A stretch of DNA of 64,000 bases, from positions 496,001 to 560,000 of the forward strand of contig NZ_JACHLK010000001.1 in assembly GCF_014207955.1 (NCBI RefSeq). Reading direction: 5' to 3'. The notes under the pieces were generated by a model, which was not told the origin of the DNA, made no database searches, and was given only the letters and a program-made list of their open reading frames with translations. This document shows, in pieces, positions 24,136 through 32,109 of this stretch; the stretch's first letter is position 1, and every line of letters begins with the position of its first letter. Origin of the DNA: Acidovorax soli (GTDB taxonomy: Bacteria > Pseudomonadota > Gammaproteobacteria > Burkholderiales > Burkholderiaceae_C). Position numbers and translations under genes: made by a program.

Positions 24136-26048
24136 CCCCGTTGCTGCAACGCCCGCTCGATGCGGTCGCGCCGCACGGTGGTCTTGGGCACCTTGAAGGG
24201 GAACCAGCTGCGCACGTCCTCTTCGAGGCCGATACCGTGCATGTAGTTGTAGATGGCCTTCTTCAGGCCGGCGCCCAGCGCGTCATGGTCCACGCCCGTG
24301 GGGTCGATGAAGGCCACATCGTTCTTGGCGAAGTCCCCGGGCGGCAGCGGTGCCAGCGTCACGCCGTATTCCTCGGGGCTCTGGCCCACGGGCGAGTGCA
24401 CGGTGCAGGCAAAGCGGTGGAAGAAGCCGCTCTGGATGCAGCCGTTGGCGAACAGCTGGCGCACGTACTCGAGTGCGTCCACCGTGTCCTGCACGGTCTG
24501 CGTGGGAAAGCCGTACATCAGGTAGGCATGCACGAGGATGCCCGCGTCGGTGAAGGCCCGCGTCACGCGCGCCACCTGGTCCACCGAGACACCCTTTTTC
24601 ATCAGATTCAGCAGCCGGTCGGAGGCCACCTCCAGCCCGCCCGAGATGGCGATGCAGCCACTGTCGGCCATCAGTTCTGCCAGTTCGGGCGTGAAGGTCT
24701 TCTCGAAGCGGATGTTGCCCCACCACGAGATGCCGGTGTTGCGCGCGATCAGCTCGGTGGCCAGGGCCTTGAGCGCCTTGGGCGGGGCCGCCTCGTCCAC
24801 GAAGTGGAAGCCCGTCTGCCCGGTCTCGCGCACGATGGTGTCGATGCGGTCGGCCAGGGTGCTGGCCGAAGCGCCCTCGTAGCGGCTGATGTAATCGAGG
24901 CTCACGTCGCAGAAGCTGCACTTCTTCCAGTAGCAGCCGTGCGCCACGGTGAGCTTGTTCCAGCGCCCGTCGCTCCACAGCCGGTGCATGGGGTTGAGCA
25001 TGTCCAGGAGCGACAGGTATTTGTCGAGCGGCAGCCCGTCCCAGGTGGGCGTGCCCACCTCGGCAAAGGCGATGTCCGCCTCCTGCATGTTGATGTAACG
25101 CACCGCACCCGTGTCGGCCTCGCGCACAAAGGTGCGCACCAGGCGCTGGCGCCCGCGCTGGCCTTGCACATGTTCCAGCAGCGCCAGCAGCGGGCGTTCG
25201 CCCGCGTCCAGCGCCACGTAGTCGAAGTGGTCGAACACGCGCGGCTCGGCCAGCTCGCGCAGCTCGGTGTTCACGAAGCCGCCGCCCAGCACGGTGACGA
25301 TGTGCGGGTGCACGGCCTTGATCGCCTGGGCGATGCGAAAGGCCGCGTACACCGCGCCGGGGAAGGGCACGGACAGCAGCACCACCGTGGGCGCATGGCG
25401 CTCCACCGCGGCCAGCGCCAGCGTGCGCAGGGTCTCGTCCACCAGGTTCAGGGGCGCGGCCAAGGCCTCGGCCAGCGGGTCGAAGGTGGGCTGGCTGCCC
25501 GCGAGCGACTCGGCATAGCGCACGAACTCGAAGCGGGGGTCCACCGCGTCGCGCAGCACATCGGCCAGGTCGTTGAGGTACAGCGTGGCCAGGTGCTTGG
25601 CCCGGTCGTGCAGGCCCAGGGCGCCGAAGGCCCAGCCCAGCGGGTCGCCGCCCTCGTCGTCCACGTACACGTCGAGCGACTCGAAGCGCGGCCCCTCGGG
25701 CAGAAAGCTGCGGCCCACGATGCGGTGCGCGAGCGTGGTGTCGCGCCCCTGCAGAAAGGCGATGGTGGGCGCGATGGTGGCGAAGTACCGCTCGCGCTGC
25801 GCCACGAAGGCTTGCACCGCCGGGCTGTGCTTCTTTGCGGGCAGCGCATCCACCTTGGCCGCCACGGCGCGCAGGCCCTCGGGCGAGAGCAGCTGCAGCA
25901 CCAGGGCCAGCGCCAGGTCCTCCTGCACCGCCGTGATGCCGCGCGAGCGCAGAAAGCCCGTGAGGTAGGCGGTCGATGGATAGGGCGTGTTCAGCTGCGT
26001 CATCGGCGGGATGACGGACAGGACGCGAAGCGGCGGTGCGGCGGACAT
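24132..26048 (-). CDS. B12-binding radical SAM protein with CX4CX2C cluster motif
   Basis: A 638-residue protein. An N-terminal region of about 330 residues includes a cobalamin-binding-like Rossmann fold (VVLLSVPFPGAVYAAFRI, then VTVLGGGFVNTELRELAE). The radical SAM barrel follows, with the cluster motif HGCYWKKCSFCDV at about 370-382. The spacing is Cys-X4-Cys-X2-Cys, one residue longer than the usual CX3CX2C; the codons read clearly (TGC TAC TGG AAG AAG TGC AGC TTC TGC). SISGGLEVAS- and GFPT-like segments follow as in B12-radical SAM enzymes. Such enzymes do methylations or ring contractions at unreactive carbons; no substrate is inferable. ATGA overlap with the HAD gene. Confidence 0.87.
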   Translation of the reverse strand: MSAAPPLRVLSVIPPMTQLNTPYPSTAYLTGFLRSRGITAVQEDLALALVLQLLSPEGLRAVAAKVDALPAKKHSPAVQAFVAQRERYFATIAPTIAFLQGRDTTLAHRIVGRSFLPEGPRFESLDVYVDDEGGDPLGWAFGALGLHDRAKHLATLYLNDLADVLRDAVDPRFEFVRYAESLAGSQPTFDPLAEALAAPLNLVDETLRTLALAAVERHAPTVVLLSVPFPGAVYAAFRIAQAIKAVHPHIVTVLGGGFVNTELRELAEPRVFDHFDYVALDAGERPLLALLEHVQGQRGRQRLVRTFVREADTGAVRYINMQEADIAFAEVGTPTWDGLPLDKYLSLLDMLNPMHRLWSDGRWNKLTVAHGCYWKKCSFCDVSLDYISRYEGASASTLADRIDTIVRETGQTGFHFVDEAAPPKALKALATELIARNTGISWWGNIRFEKTFTPELAELMADSGCIAISGGLEVASDRLLNLMKKGVSVDQVARVTRAFTDAGILVHAYLMYGFPTQTVQDTVDALEYVRQLFANGCIQSGFFHRFACTVHSPVGQSPEEYGVTLAPLPPGDFAKNDVAFIDPTGVDHDALGAGLKKAIYNYMHGIGLEEDVRSWFPFKVPKTTVRRDRIERALQQRG

Positions 26049-26143
26049 GGTGGGGGCGGACGGGCGATGCAGTGCCGCCTCAAGGGGAATCGTGGAAGTG
26101 CCCGATTATCCCGCCTGGCCCTTATCCGGTGGGCGCGCCGGCC

Positions 26144-26713
26144 TTACATCGGCGGGGCCGGCGGCTCCACCACCGCCTCGGGCGTGCCCGCCAGGTAGTT
26201 GTTCTTCACGCGCACATAGTGCTCGGCCGAATAGCGCAGGTAGGCGATCTCCTGGTCGGTCAGCGCGCGCTGGCGCACCGCGGGCCGGCCGATGTAGAGG
26301 TAGCCGCTTTCCAGCACCTTGCCGGGCGAGACCAGGCTGCCGGCGCCCAGCATCACGCGGTCGCCGATGACGGCGTCGTCCATCACGATGGAGCCCATGC
26401 CGATCAAACATTCGTTGCCGATGCGGCAGCCATGCAGGATCACCGAATGGCCGATGGTCACGTGGCTGCCGATGATGAGCGGCGAGCCCTCGGGCTTGCT
26501 GGCATTGCGGTGCGAGACATGGCCCATGGTCAGGTCCTGCACATTGCTGGCCTCGCCCACCACGATGCGGTTCACATCGCCGCGCAGCACGGCGTTGCAC
26601 CAGACCGAGGCGTCCTTGCCCAGGGTGACGTCGCCAATCACCTGGGCGGAAGCGTGGAGGAAGACGCCCGTGCCGAGCACGGGTGCGGTATCGAGGTAGG
26701 GGGCGGTGGGCAT
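26144..26713 (-). CDS. Gamma carbonic anhydrase-like hexapeptide-repeat protein
   Basis: A 189-residue left-handed beta-helix protein of the gamma carbonic anhydrase/YrdA/PaaY family. Hexapeptide turns run from VIGDVTLGKDASVWCNAV to DRVMLGAGSLV. Three zinc-ligand histidines are visible, in GHVSHRN, IGHSVILHG. These trimers hydrate CO2 or act as thioesterases (PaaY), and many have no proven activity. Start: the ATG at 26713 (MPTAPYLD); an in-frame TTG nine codons upstream is less likely. The radical SAM gene lies downstream. Confidence 0.88.
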   Translation of the reverse strand: MPTAPYLDTAPVLGTGVFLHASAQVIGDVTLGKDASVWCNAVLRGDVNRIVVGEASNVQDLTMGHVSHRNASKPEGSPLIIGSHVTIGHSVILHGCRIGNECLIGMGSIVMDDAVIGDRVMLGAGSLVSPGKVLESGYLYIGRPAVRQRALTDQEIAYLRYSAEHYVRVKNNYLAGTPEAVVEPPAPPM

Positions 26714-26761
26714 GGGGTTCGTGGGGCTCGGGGATTGCAAAGCGCCGAGCGTAGTGCAAAG

Positions 26762-27391
26762 TCAGGCGCTGCCCCCCAGGTGGGCTGCGATCAGCGGAGC
26801 CACCTGCGCCGCATGCCGGTTCGCGAGGTCATGCGCCCCGCCGGGCACCACGTGCAGCCGGCTCTGGGGCAGCAGCGCCTGCAGGTGCTCGCCCACGGCC
26901 ACGGGGCTGATCGGGTCGGCATCGCCCCACAGCAGCAGCGTGGGCACGGCCAGCGTCGCAAGGGCACCGCTCAGGTCCTCGCGGTAGTCCGCGAACCAGG
27001 GCGGCACCGTGGGGTGGGCCTGGGCAAAGGCCGGGCGCCAGTCCTGCGCGCCATGGGCGGCCATGTCCACGCCGCCGGAGGTGGCGGTGAGCACCAGGTG
27101 GGTGACCCGATCAGCGCAGCGCAGCGCGGCCTGGACGGCCACGATGCCGCCCATGGACTGGGCGACCAGTGCGGTGGGCTGGTCGATGGCATCCACCACC
27201 CGCGCCACCAGGTCTGCCATCCCGCGCACCGCAGGGTCGGCCGGCACCGGGCCGAAGCCGGGCCAGCCCATCAGCCGGCGCGTGGCCGGGTGCTCCAGCA
27301 GGCCGGACACGGGCTGCCAGAACTGCGGGTCGCCACCGACGCCCGGGAGAAAGAGGATCTGGGAGGGTGGTTGTGCGTGCTGCTGTGCCAT
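26762..27391 (-). CDS. Alpha/beta hydrolase
   Basis: A 209-residue hydrolase of the alpha/beta fold. The oxyanion region is LFLPGVGGDPQFW near residue 12, the nucleophile elbow AQSMGG near 80, the acid in LLWGDADPISP near 155 and the His in PGGAHDLANRH near 184. It lacks a lid domain of normal size, so it is shorter than most family members. Substrate unknown. The start MAQQHAQPP at 27391 fits the length of relatives; an open frame continues to 27556 inside the TetR gene. It lies 25 bases after the TetR gene end on the same strand and could be cotranscribed. Confidence 0.82.
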   Translation of the reverse strand: MAQQHAQPPSQILFLPGVGGDPQFWQPVSGLLEHPATRRLMGWPGFGPVPADPAVRGMADLVARVVDAIDQPTALVAQSMGGIVAVQAALRCADRVTHLVLTATSGGVDMAAHGAQDWRPAFAQAHPTVPPWFADYREDLSGALATLAVPTLLLWGDADPISPVAVGEHLQALLPQSRLHVVPGGAHDLANRHAAQVAPLIAAHLGGSA

Positions 27392-27416
27392 GGGCCGGCA
27401 GCATACGCCGCGTGCT

Positions 27417-28058
27417 TCAGGCCGGCGCGGCGACGGCGTAGAAGCCCAGGAACATGTCCACCGCATCCTCCAGCACCTGCTGGCGCAGCGCGGGCGCCAG
27501 CGGCGGCTGGCCCATGGCCAGTTGCGGCCAGAAGGCGAAGGATTTGACCAGGCCATGCAGCTGGTGGGCCGCGTACTGCGCGTCCACCCCGGCGCGCAGG
27601 CGGCCGTCCTGCTGGGCGGCGCGCAGCCACTGCGGCAAGCCCTCTTCCTTTTCGGACAGGCGGTCCACCAGGGCGCGGGCGCGCTCGGGCGTGTGCATCA
27701 GCTCGGCCATGGCCACGCGCGAGAGGTCGATGAAGCTCGCGTCGTCCAGCATCTGCATCTTCTGCTCCAGCACCGCCAGCAGTTGCGGGCGCAGCGGGCT
27801 GCCGGCGTCGTAGGGGATCTCGGCCTGGGCATGGCTGCGCTCCCACATCTGGGCCAGGATGGCCTCGAACAGCTCGTCCTTGCTCGGGAAGTGGTTGTAC
27901 ACCGTGCGCTTGGAGACATCGGCCGCGGCGGCCACGCGGTCCATGCTGGTGCCGGCAAAGCCGTTCTCGCGGAACTCCGCAATCGCGGCCTGCACGATGG
28001 CCTCGCGCTTGCGGTCGGTCAGGCGTGTCGGGGCGGCGGTGGGGGCTATCGGGTGCAT
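27417..28058 (-). CDS. TetR-family transcriptional regulator
   Basis: A 213-residue repressor. The N-terminal helix-turn-helix covers about residues 18-62: REAIVQAAIAEFRENGFAG, TSMDRVAAAADVSKRTVYNHF and PSKDELFEAIL. The rest is the helical ligand-binding and dimer domain. The gene is divergent from a metallo-beta-lactamase-fold protein at 28142 with an 83-base gap that includes a short palindrome, a layout typical of self-regulated TetR pairs. The downstream hydrolase gene is likely cotranscribed. Confidence 0.92.
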   Translation of the reverse strand: MHPIAPTAAPTRLTDRKREAIVQAAIAEFRENGFAGTSMDRVAAAADVSKRTVYNHFPSKDELFEAILAQMWERSHAQAEIPYDAGSPLRPQLLAVLEQKMQMLDDASFIDLSRVAMAELMHTPERARALVDRLSEKEEGLPQWLRAAQQDGRLRAGVDAQYAAHQLHGLVKSFAFWPQLAMGQPPLAPALRQQVLEDAVDMFLGFYAVAAPA

Positions 28059-28105
28059 AGGAGAAATTTTACACCGGGTAGTTTACTTTTTCAGAAACAA
28101 CACTA

Positions 28106-28117
28106 CACTGTGCAGTG
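28106..28117. promoter_or_regulatory. Candidate TetR operator
   Basis: CACTG-TG-CAGTG, an inverted repeat in the gap between the TetR gene and the MBL-fold gene. The gap is visibly A+T-rich (TTTACTTTTTCAGAAAC), as expected for promoters. Assignment by position and symmetry. Confidence 0.45.
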
Positions 28118-28141
28118 CACTTTTCAGAAAAGGCAGTCCCC

Positions 28142-29227
28142 ATGTTCCGCCGCGTGCCCCGAATCCTCCTCATCCTCACCGCAATCACCGCCATGGCCTA
28201 CAGCATCATTTCCTGTGCCACCCTGCCCTCGGGCGCGTACGAGGCCTCGCCCCAGTACCAGGACGGCAAGTTCCGCAACGCCACGCCGCGCCAGGCCCCG
28301 GGCTTCCTCAAGACCGTGGCCATCTTCTGGCGCTTTGCCACCGAGAAGCCGGCCAACACCGTGCCGACCAAGCCCATCGAGGTCGAGCCGCTCACCCAGG
28401 CCGATGTGCTGGCCGCGCCCGACCAGAGCCTGTGGCGCCTGGGCCATTCGACCATGCTGCTCAAGCTCGACGGCAAATACTGGCTCACCGACCCGGTGTT
28501 CTCCGATCGCGCCTCGCCCTTCCAGTTCGCCGGGCCCAAGCGCTTCCACGCGCCGCCGCTCACCATCGACGAGCTGCCCCCCATCACCGGCGTGGTGCTC
28601 TCGCACGACCACTACGACCACCTGGACTTCGACGCCATCCAGAAGCTCGCACCCAAGGTCGAGCATTTCCTCACCCCGCTGGGCGTGGGTGACCGCCTCA
28701 TCGCCTGGGGCGTGCCGGCCGCCAAGGTGCAGCAGTTCGACTGGTGGCAGGGCACCAGCGTGGGCGGCGTGAAATTCGTCGCCACCCCGGCCCAGCATTT
28801 CTCGGGCCGCAGCCTGTCGGACGGCAACCGCACGCTGTGGGCCTCGTGGGTCATCATGGCCGGCGACACGCGCATCTTCTTCAGCGGCGACACCGGCTAC
28901 TTCGACGGCTTCAAGGCCATCGGCGAGCGCTACGGCCCGTTCGACCTGACCATGGTCGAGACCGGCGCCTACGATGCCCAATGGCCCGACGTGCACATGC
29001 AGCCCGAGGAAAGCCTGCAGGCCCACCGCGACGTGCGCGGCCACCACATGATGCCCATCCACAACGGCACCTTCGACCTGGCCATGCACCCCTGGCACGA
29101 GCCCTTCGACCGCATCACCCAACTGGCTGCGGCCGCCAATGTGCCCCTGGTGGCGCCGGTGATGGGCGAGCGCCTGGACATCCGCAACCCCGCCCTGTCG
29201 CAAAGCTGGTGGAAAAGCGCGGAGTGA
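28142..29227 (+). CDS. Metallo-beta-lactamase-fold hydrolase, NAPE-PLD/UlaG type, probable lipoprotein
   Basis: A 361-residue protein. The N-terminus MFRRVPRILLILTAITAM leads to SIISC near residue 24, a plausible lipobox, so it may be a lipoprotein. The metal motif SHDHYDHLD lies near 158, a later His in TPAQHFSGR near 220 and Asp in FSGDTGYFDG near 250. These are hallmarks of the NAPE-phospholipase D/UlaG branch, with RomA as a relative. Phosphodiesterase activity on lipids is possible but unproven. It is divergent from and probably repressed by the TetR protein. Start ATG at 28142, chosen over a GTG at 28115. Confidence 0.87.
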   Translation: MFRRVPRILLILTAITAMAYSIISCATLPSGAYEASPQYQDGKFRNATPRQAPGFLKTVAIFWRFATEKPANTVPTKPIEVEPLTQADVLAAPDQSLWRLGHSTMLLKLDGKYWLTDPVFSDRASPFQFAGPKRFHAPPLTIDELPPITGVVLSHDHYDHLDFDAIQKLAPKVEHFLTPLGVGDRLIAWGVPAAKVQQFDWWQGTSVGGVKFVATPAQHFSGRSLSDGNRTLWASWVIMAGDTRIFFSGDTGYFDGFKAIGERYGPFDLTMVETGAYDAQWPDVHMQPEESLQAHRDVRGHHMMPIHNGTFDLAMHPWHEPFDRITQLAAAANVPLVAPVMGERLDIRNPALSQSWWKSAE

Positions 29228-29230
29228 ACC

Positions 29231-29282
29231 AGGGCCTGTTAACCCCAATTTCGCGACCCCGAAATTAGGGTTAACAGGCCCT
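29231..29282. terminator. Bidirectional hairpin between convergent genes
   Basis: Arms of 23 bases (29231-29253 and 29260-29282) pair with a single mismatch and a loop of six; the outer part is AGGGCCTGTTAACC. It fills the entire gap between the MBL gene stop at 29227 and the MocR gene stop at 29285. It works as a terminator candidate for both genes. It may also be a short MITE-like element. Confidence 0.75.
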
Positions 29283-29284
29283 AG

Positions 29285-30763
29285 TCAGGCGCGCGGCAAG
29301 CGCCGGGCCAATTCCCCCACGGTGCGCGCCGCCGCCGTGATCTCGGCGATGTCGAAGCCCGCATAGCCGAACAGCCAGCCGCGCCGCTCGGACGCGATCA
29401 CATAGCGCGACAGCGGCGCCAGCATCACCCCCGCCGCCTGGGCCTGGCGGCACAGTGCCTCGTCGTCGCTGCCCGGGGCGCGCTCGCACAGCAGGTGCAT
29501 GCCGCGGTCGCTTGCGGCCAGCTGCAGGGCGCCGTCGCTGGCCTCGGCCAGCGCATCGCGCAGGGCTTGCTGGCGCGCCTGGTAGAGCTCGCGCATCTGG
29601 CGCAGGTGGCGCAGCAGGTGGCCTTCGGCAATGAACTGCGCGAGCACGGCCTGGGTGTCGCCGGGCGCATGCCGGTCGGTGATGGCGCGGGCCATGGCAA
29701 AGGGCTGCACCAGCGCCGGCGGCGCCACGATGAAGCCCAGGCGCAGCCCGGGGTGCAGCGTCTTCGAGAAGGTGCCCACGTACAGCACCCGCTCCGACCC
29801 CGGCAGGCTGCACAGCGCCGGCACGCGCTGCGCGCCGTACTGGAACTCGCCGTCGTAGTCGTCCTCCACCACCCAGGCATCGTGCGTGCGCGCCCACTGC
29901 AGCAGCGACTGGCGCCGTGCCAGGCCCATGCGCACACCCGTGGGGTACTGGTGCGTGGGCGTCACCACGGCCATGTGGGCGCCGGGCCAGCGCTCGGTGG
30001 CCTCGGCAATGCAGGCGCCCTCGCCGTCCATGGCCATGGGGCGGGCCAGCACACCGTGGGCCAGCAGCGCGGCGCGGATGCCGGGGTAGCCCGGGTCCTC
30101 CACCAGCACCTCGTCATCCACGTCCAAGAGCAGCCGCGCGATCAGGTCGATGGCCTGCTGCGAGCCCGAGCACACCACCACCTGCGCCGCATCGCAGCGG
30201 ATGCCGCGCGAGGCCCACAGCCACTGCGCCACGGCCTCGCGCAGCTGCGGGTCGCCGGCCGGGTCCAGGTACTGGGCGCGCGCCGCGCGCTGGCCGGGGC
30301 CGGCCTGGCGGGCCAGGCGGTCCCACACGGCGTACGGAAACGTGTCCACCTCGGGCGCACCCATGCGGAAGGCCCGGGCCACCGCCACGGGCGGGTTCCA
30401 GCGCGCGGCCGTGTCGGCAATCAGCTGGCCCCGGCGCGACAGACCGCGCGGCGGCGCCACCAACTGCTGGCTGCGGGTGGCAGCACCCGCGGCCGCCTGC
30501 GAGACATAGGTGCCGTCGCCCACGCGCGCCTCCACATAGCCTTCGGCCTGCAGGCGCTGCACGGCCCACAGCACCGTGTTGCGCGACACGCCCAGTGCCG
30601 CGGCATGCTCGCGCGAGGGCGGCAGCCGCGTGCCCGCACGCAGGCTGCCCTGCTCGATGGCGCTGCGCAGTTGCTCGTACACCTGCTGGCGCAGCGTGGC
30701 GGTGGTGGAATTGGCTCTGGCGGCAGGCACGAATTGGCTCCTTGCGGTGTTTGAAATCGCCAT
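29285..30763 (-). CDS. MocR-type GntR/PLP-dependent regulator
   Basis: A regulator of 492 residues. Residues about 22-90 are a GntR winged helix (TLRQQVYEQLRSAIEQG, RLPPSREHAAALGVSRNTV); residues about 125-485 form a fold-type I aminotransferase domain with the PLP lysine in FSKTLHPGLRLGF near 331 and Asp/Tyr in EDDYDGEFQY. The start is uncertain: ATG 30763 is used, ATG 30778 is also in frame. Divergent from an OsmC and a PaiB-like gene, its likely targets. Confidence 0.88.
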   Translation of the reverse strand: MAISNTARSQFVPAARANSTTATLRQQVYEQLRSAIEQGSLRAGTRLPPSREHAAALGVSRNTVLWAVQRLQAEGYVEARVGDGTYVSQAAAGAATRSQQLVAPPRGLSRRGQLIADTAARWNPPVAVARAFRMGAPEVDTFPYAVWDRLARQAGPGQRAARAQYLDPAGDPQLREAVAQWLWASRGIRCDAAQVVVCSGSQQAIDLIARLLLDVDDEVLVEDPGYPGIRAALLAHGVLARPMAMDGEGACIAEATERWPGAHMAVVTPTHQYPTGVRMGLARRQSLLQWARTHDAWVVEDDYDGEFQYGAQRVPALCSLPGSERVLYVGTFSKTLHPGLRLGFIVAPPALVQPFAMARAITDRHAPGDTQAVLAQFIAEGHLLRHLRQMRELYQARQQALRDALAEASDGALQLAASDRGMHLLCERAPGSDDEALCRQAQAAGVMLAPLSRYVIASERRGWLFGYAGFDIAEITAAARTVGELARRLPRA

Positions 30764-30810
30764 AGACTGAAGAACCATTGTAGGCACCACCCACGAGAAA
30801 GCACCCTCAC

Positions 30811-31293
30811 ATGGCAGAGCATTTCGCCACCATCACCTGGCAACGCGGCAGCGACGATTTCCTCGACAAGCGCTACCACCGCGCCCACACCTGGCAGTTC
30901 GACGGCGGCGCCAGCGTGGCCGCATCGTCCTCGCCCCATGTCGTGCCCTTGCCCTACTCCGACGCGGCCGCGGTCGACCCCGAGGAGGCCTACATCGCCG
31001 CGCTCTCCAGCTGCCACATGCTGTGGTTCATGGACTATGCGAGCCGCGCGGGCTACCGGCTCGACAGCTACAGCGACGCCGCCGTGGGCACCATGGCCAA
31101 GAACGCGGCGGGCCAGCTCGTCGTGACCCATGTGCAGCTCAAGCCCATCACGCGCTTCGACCCCGCGCACGCACCCAGCGCCGAGCAGCTCGATGACCTG
31201 CACCACAAGGCCCATGCCTCGTGCTTTCTGGCCAACTCGGTGAAGACGCAGATCGACTGCGCGCCCGTGCTGCAACTGAGCGAAGGGGGCTGA
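30811..31293 (+). CDS. OsmC-family peroxiredoxin-like protein
   Basis: A 160-residue OsmC/Ohr-type protein. Two redox cysteines are present, in LSSCHMLWFM near residue 69 and in AHASCFLANSV near 141, the positions that reduce organic hydroperoxides. The N-terminus MAEHFATITWQRGSDDFLD fits the YhfA/OsmC-like subgroup. It sits directly upstream of the PaiB-like gene (1-base gap) and is divergent from the MocR regulator. Confidence 0.88.
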   Translation: MAEHFATITWQRGSDDFLDKRYHRAHTWQFDGGASVAASSSPHVVPLPYSDAAAVDPEEAYIAALSSCHMLWFMDYASRAGYRLDSYSDAAVGTMAKNAAGQLVVTHVQLKPITRFDPAHAPSAEQLDDLHHKAHASCFLANSVKTQIDCAPVLQLSEGG

Positions 31294-31294
31294 C

Positions 31295-31933
31295 ATGGCC
31301 AATGCCAACCGCCAATTCCGCGTGGCCGATGCCGCCGTGCTGCAGGCCCTGGTGCGTGCCCAGCCCCTGGCCACGCTGGTCATCACGCACGAAGGTGCGC
31401 TGCACGCCAACCACGTGCCTCTGTACCTGGACCCCACGCGCGGCGAGCACGGCACCCTGGTCGGCCATGTGGCGCGCGCCAACAGCGTGTGGCCGCTGCT
31501 GCCGCAGGCGGCCGTGGCCATCTTCCACGGGCCGCAGGCGTACATCTCGCCCACCTGGTACCCCTCCAAGGCCCTCGATGGCAAGCAGGTGCCCACCTGG
31601 AACTACGCCACCGTGCATGCGCATGGCCAGCTCACCGCACTGAAGGACGACCCCGACACCCTGCGTTCCATATTGCACACGCTGAGCGAGGCACATGAGT
31701 CGCACCGCGCCGAGCCCTGGCGCCTGGAGGACGCACCGCCCGCCTACATCGAGCAGATGATGCGCGCCATCGTCGGCATCGAGCTCGCGGTGGAGCGCTG
31801 GGAAGGCGTGTGGAAGGTCAGCCAGAACCGCACCGAGACGGACCGCGCCGGCGTGGTGGCCGGCCTCACGGCCGAGGGCACACCCGCCGCGCTGGCGATG
31901 GCGGCGCTGGTGCGGCAGGGCGCACCAGCCTGA
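31295..31933 (+). CDS. PaiB-like FMN-binding negative transcriptional regulator family protein
   Basis: A 212-residue member of the PaiB family, flavin-binding split-barrel proteins. Key segments are ALHANHVPLYLDP near residue 35, VAIFHGPQAYISPTWYPSK near 75 and VPTWNYATVHAHG near 97. Bacillus PaiB represses protease and sporulation genes; many proteobacterial members are simply flavoproteins of unknown role, and the present name says little about function. It lies in an operon with OsmC under a divergent MocR gene. A family A repeat begins at its stop codon. Confidence 0.87.
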   Translation: MANANRQFRVADAAVLQALVRAQPLATLVITHEGALHANHVPLYLDPTRGEHGTLVGHVARANSVWPLLPQAAVAIFHGPQAYISPTWYPSKALDGKQVPTWNYATVHAHGQLTALKDDPDTLRSILHTLSEAHESHRAEPWRLEDAPPAYIEQMMRAIVGIELAVERWEGVWKVSQNRTETDRAGVVAGLTAEGTPAALAMAALVRQGAPA

Positions 31934-32103
31934 AGTTAAACACCCCTGAGTCGCTTCGCGCCTTCACCCCTCTCTCGACTCGCTGCGCGAGTCGGGAGGG
32001 GGACGCCCCCAGTGCGGCGGGGCGGCCCTTGCACGGGGGCACTGGCTTGGGGCGTGCCAGTTTTATGCCCCGCGGGCGGTGCGCAGCGGCATGGCCAACG
32101 GAT
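31931..32103 (+). repeat. Family A dispersed repeat, copy 3
   Basis: Begins at the stop codon of the PaiB-like gene (TGAAGTTAAACACCCCTGAG) and follows copies 1 and 2 base for base through the CGACTCGCTGCGCGAGTCG stem, GGGAGGGGGACGCCCCCAGT and GGGCACTGGCTTGGGGC to GTGCCAGTTTTATGC. The tail GGTGCGCAGCGGCAT and CCAACGGAT matches copy 2. It ends just before the stop of the homoserine dehydrogenase gene. No B element here. Confidence 0.87.
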
Positions 32104-32109
32104 CCCTCT

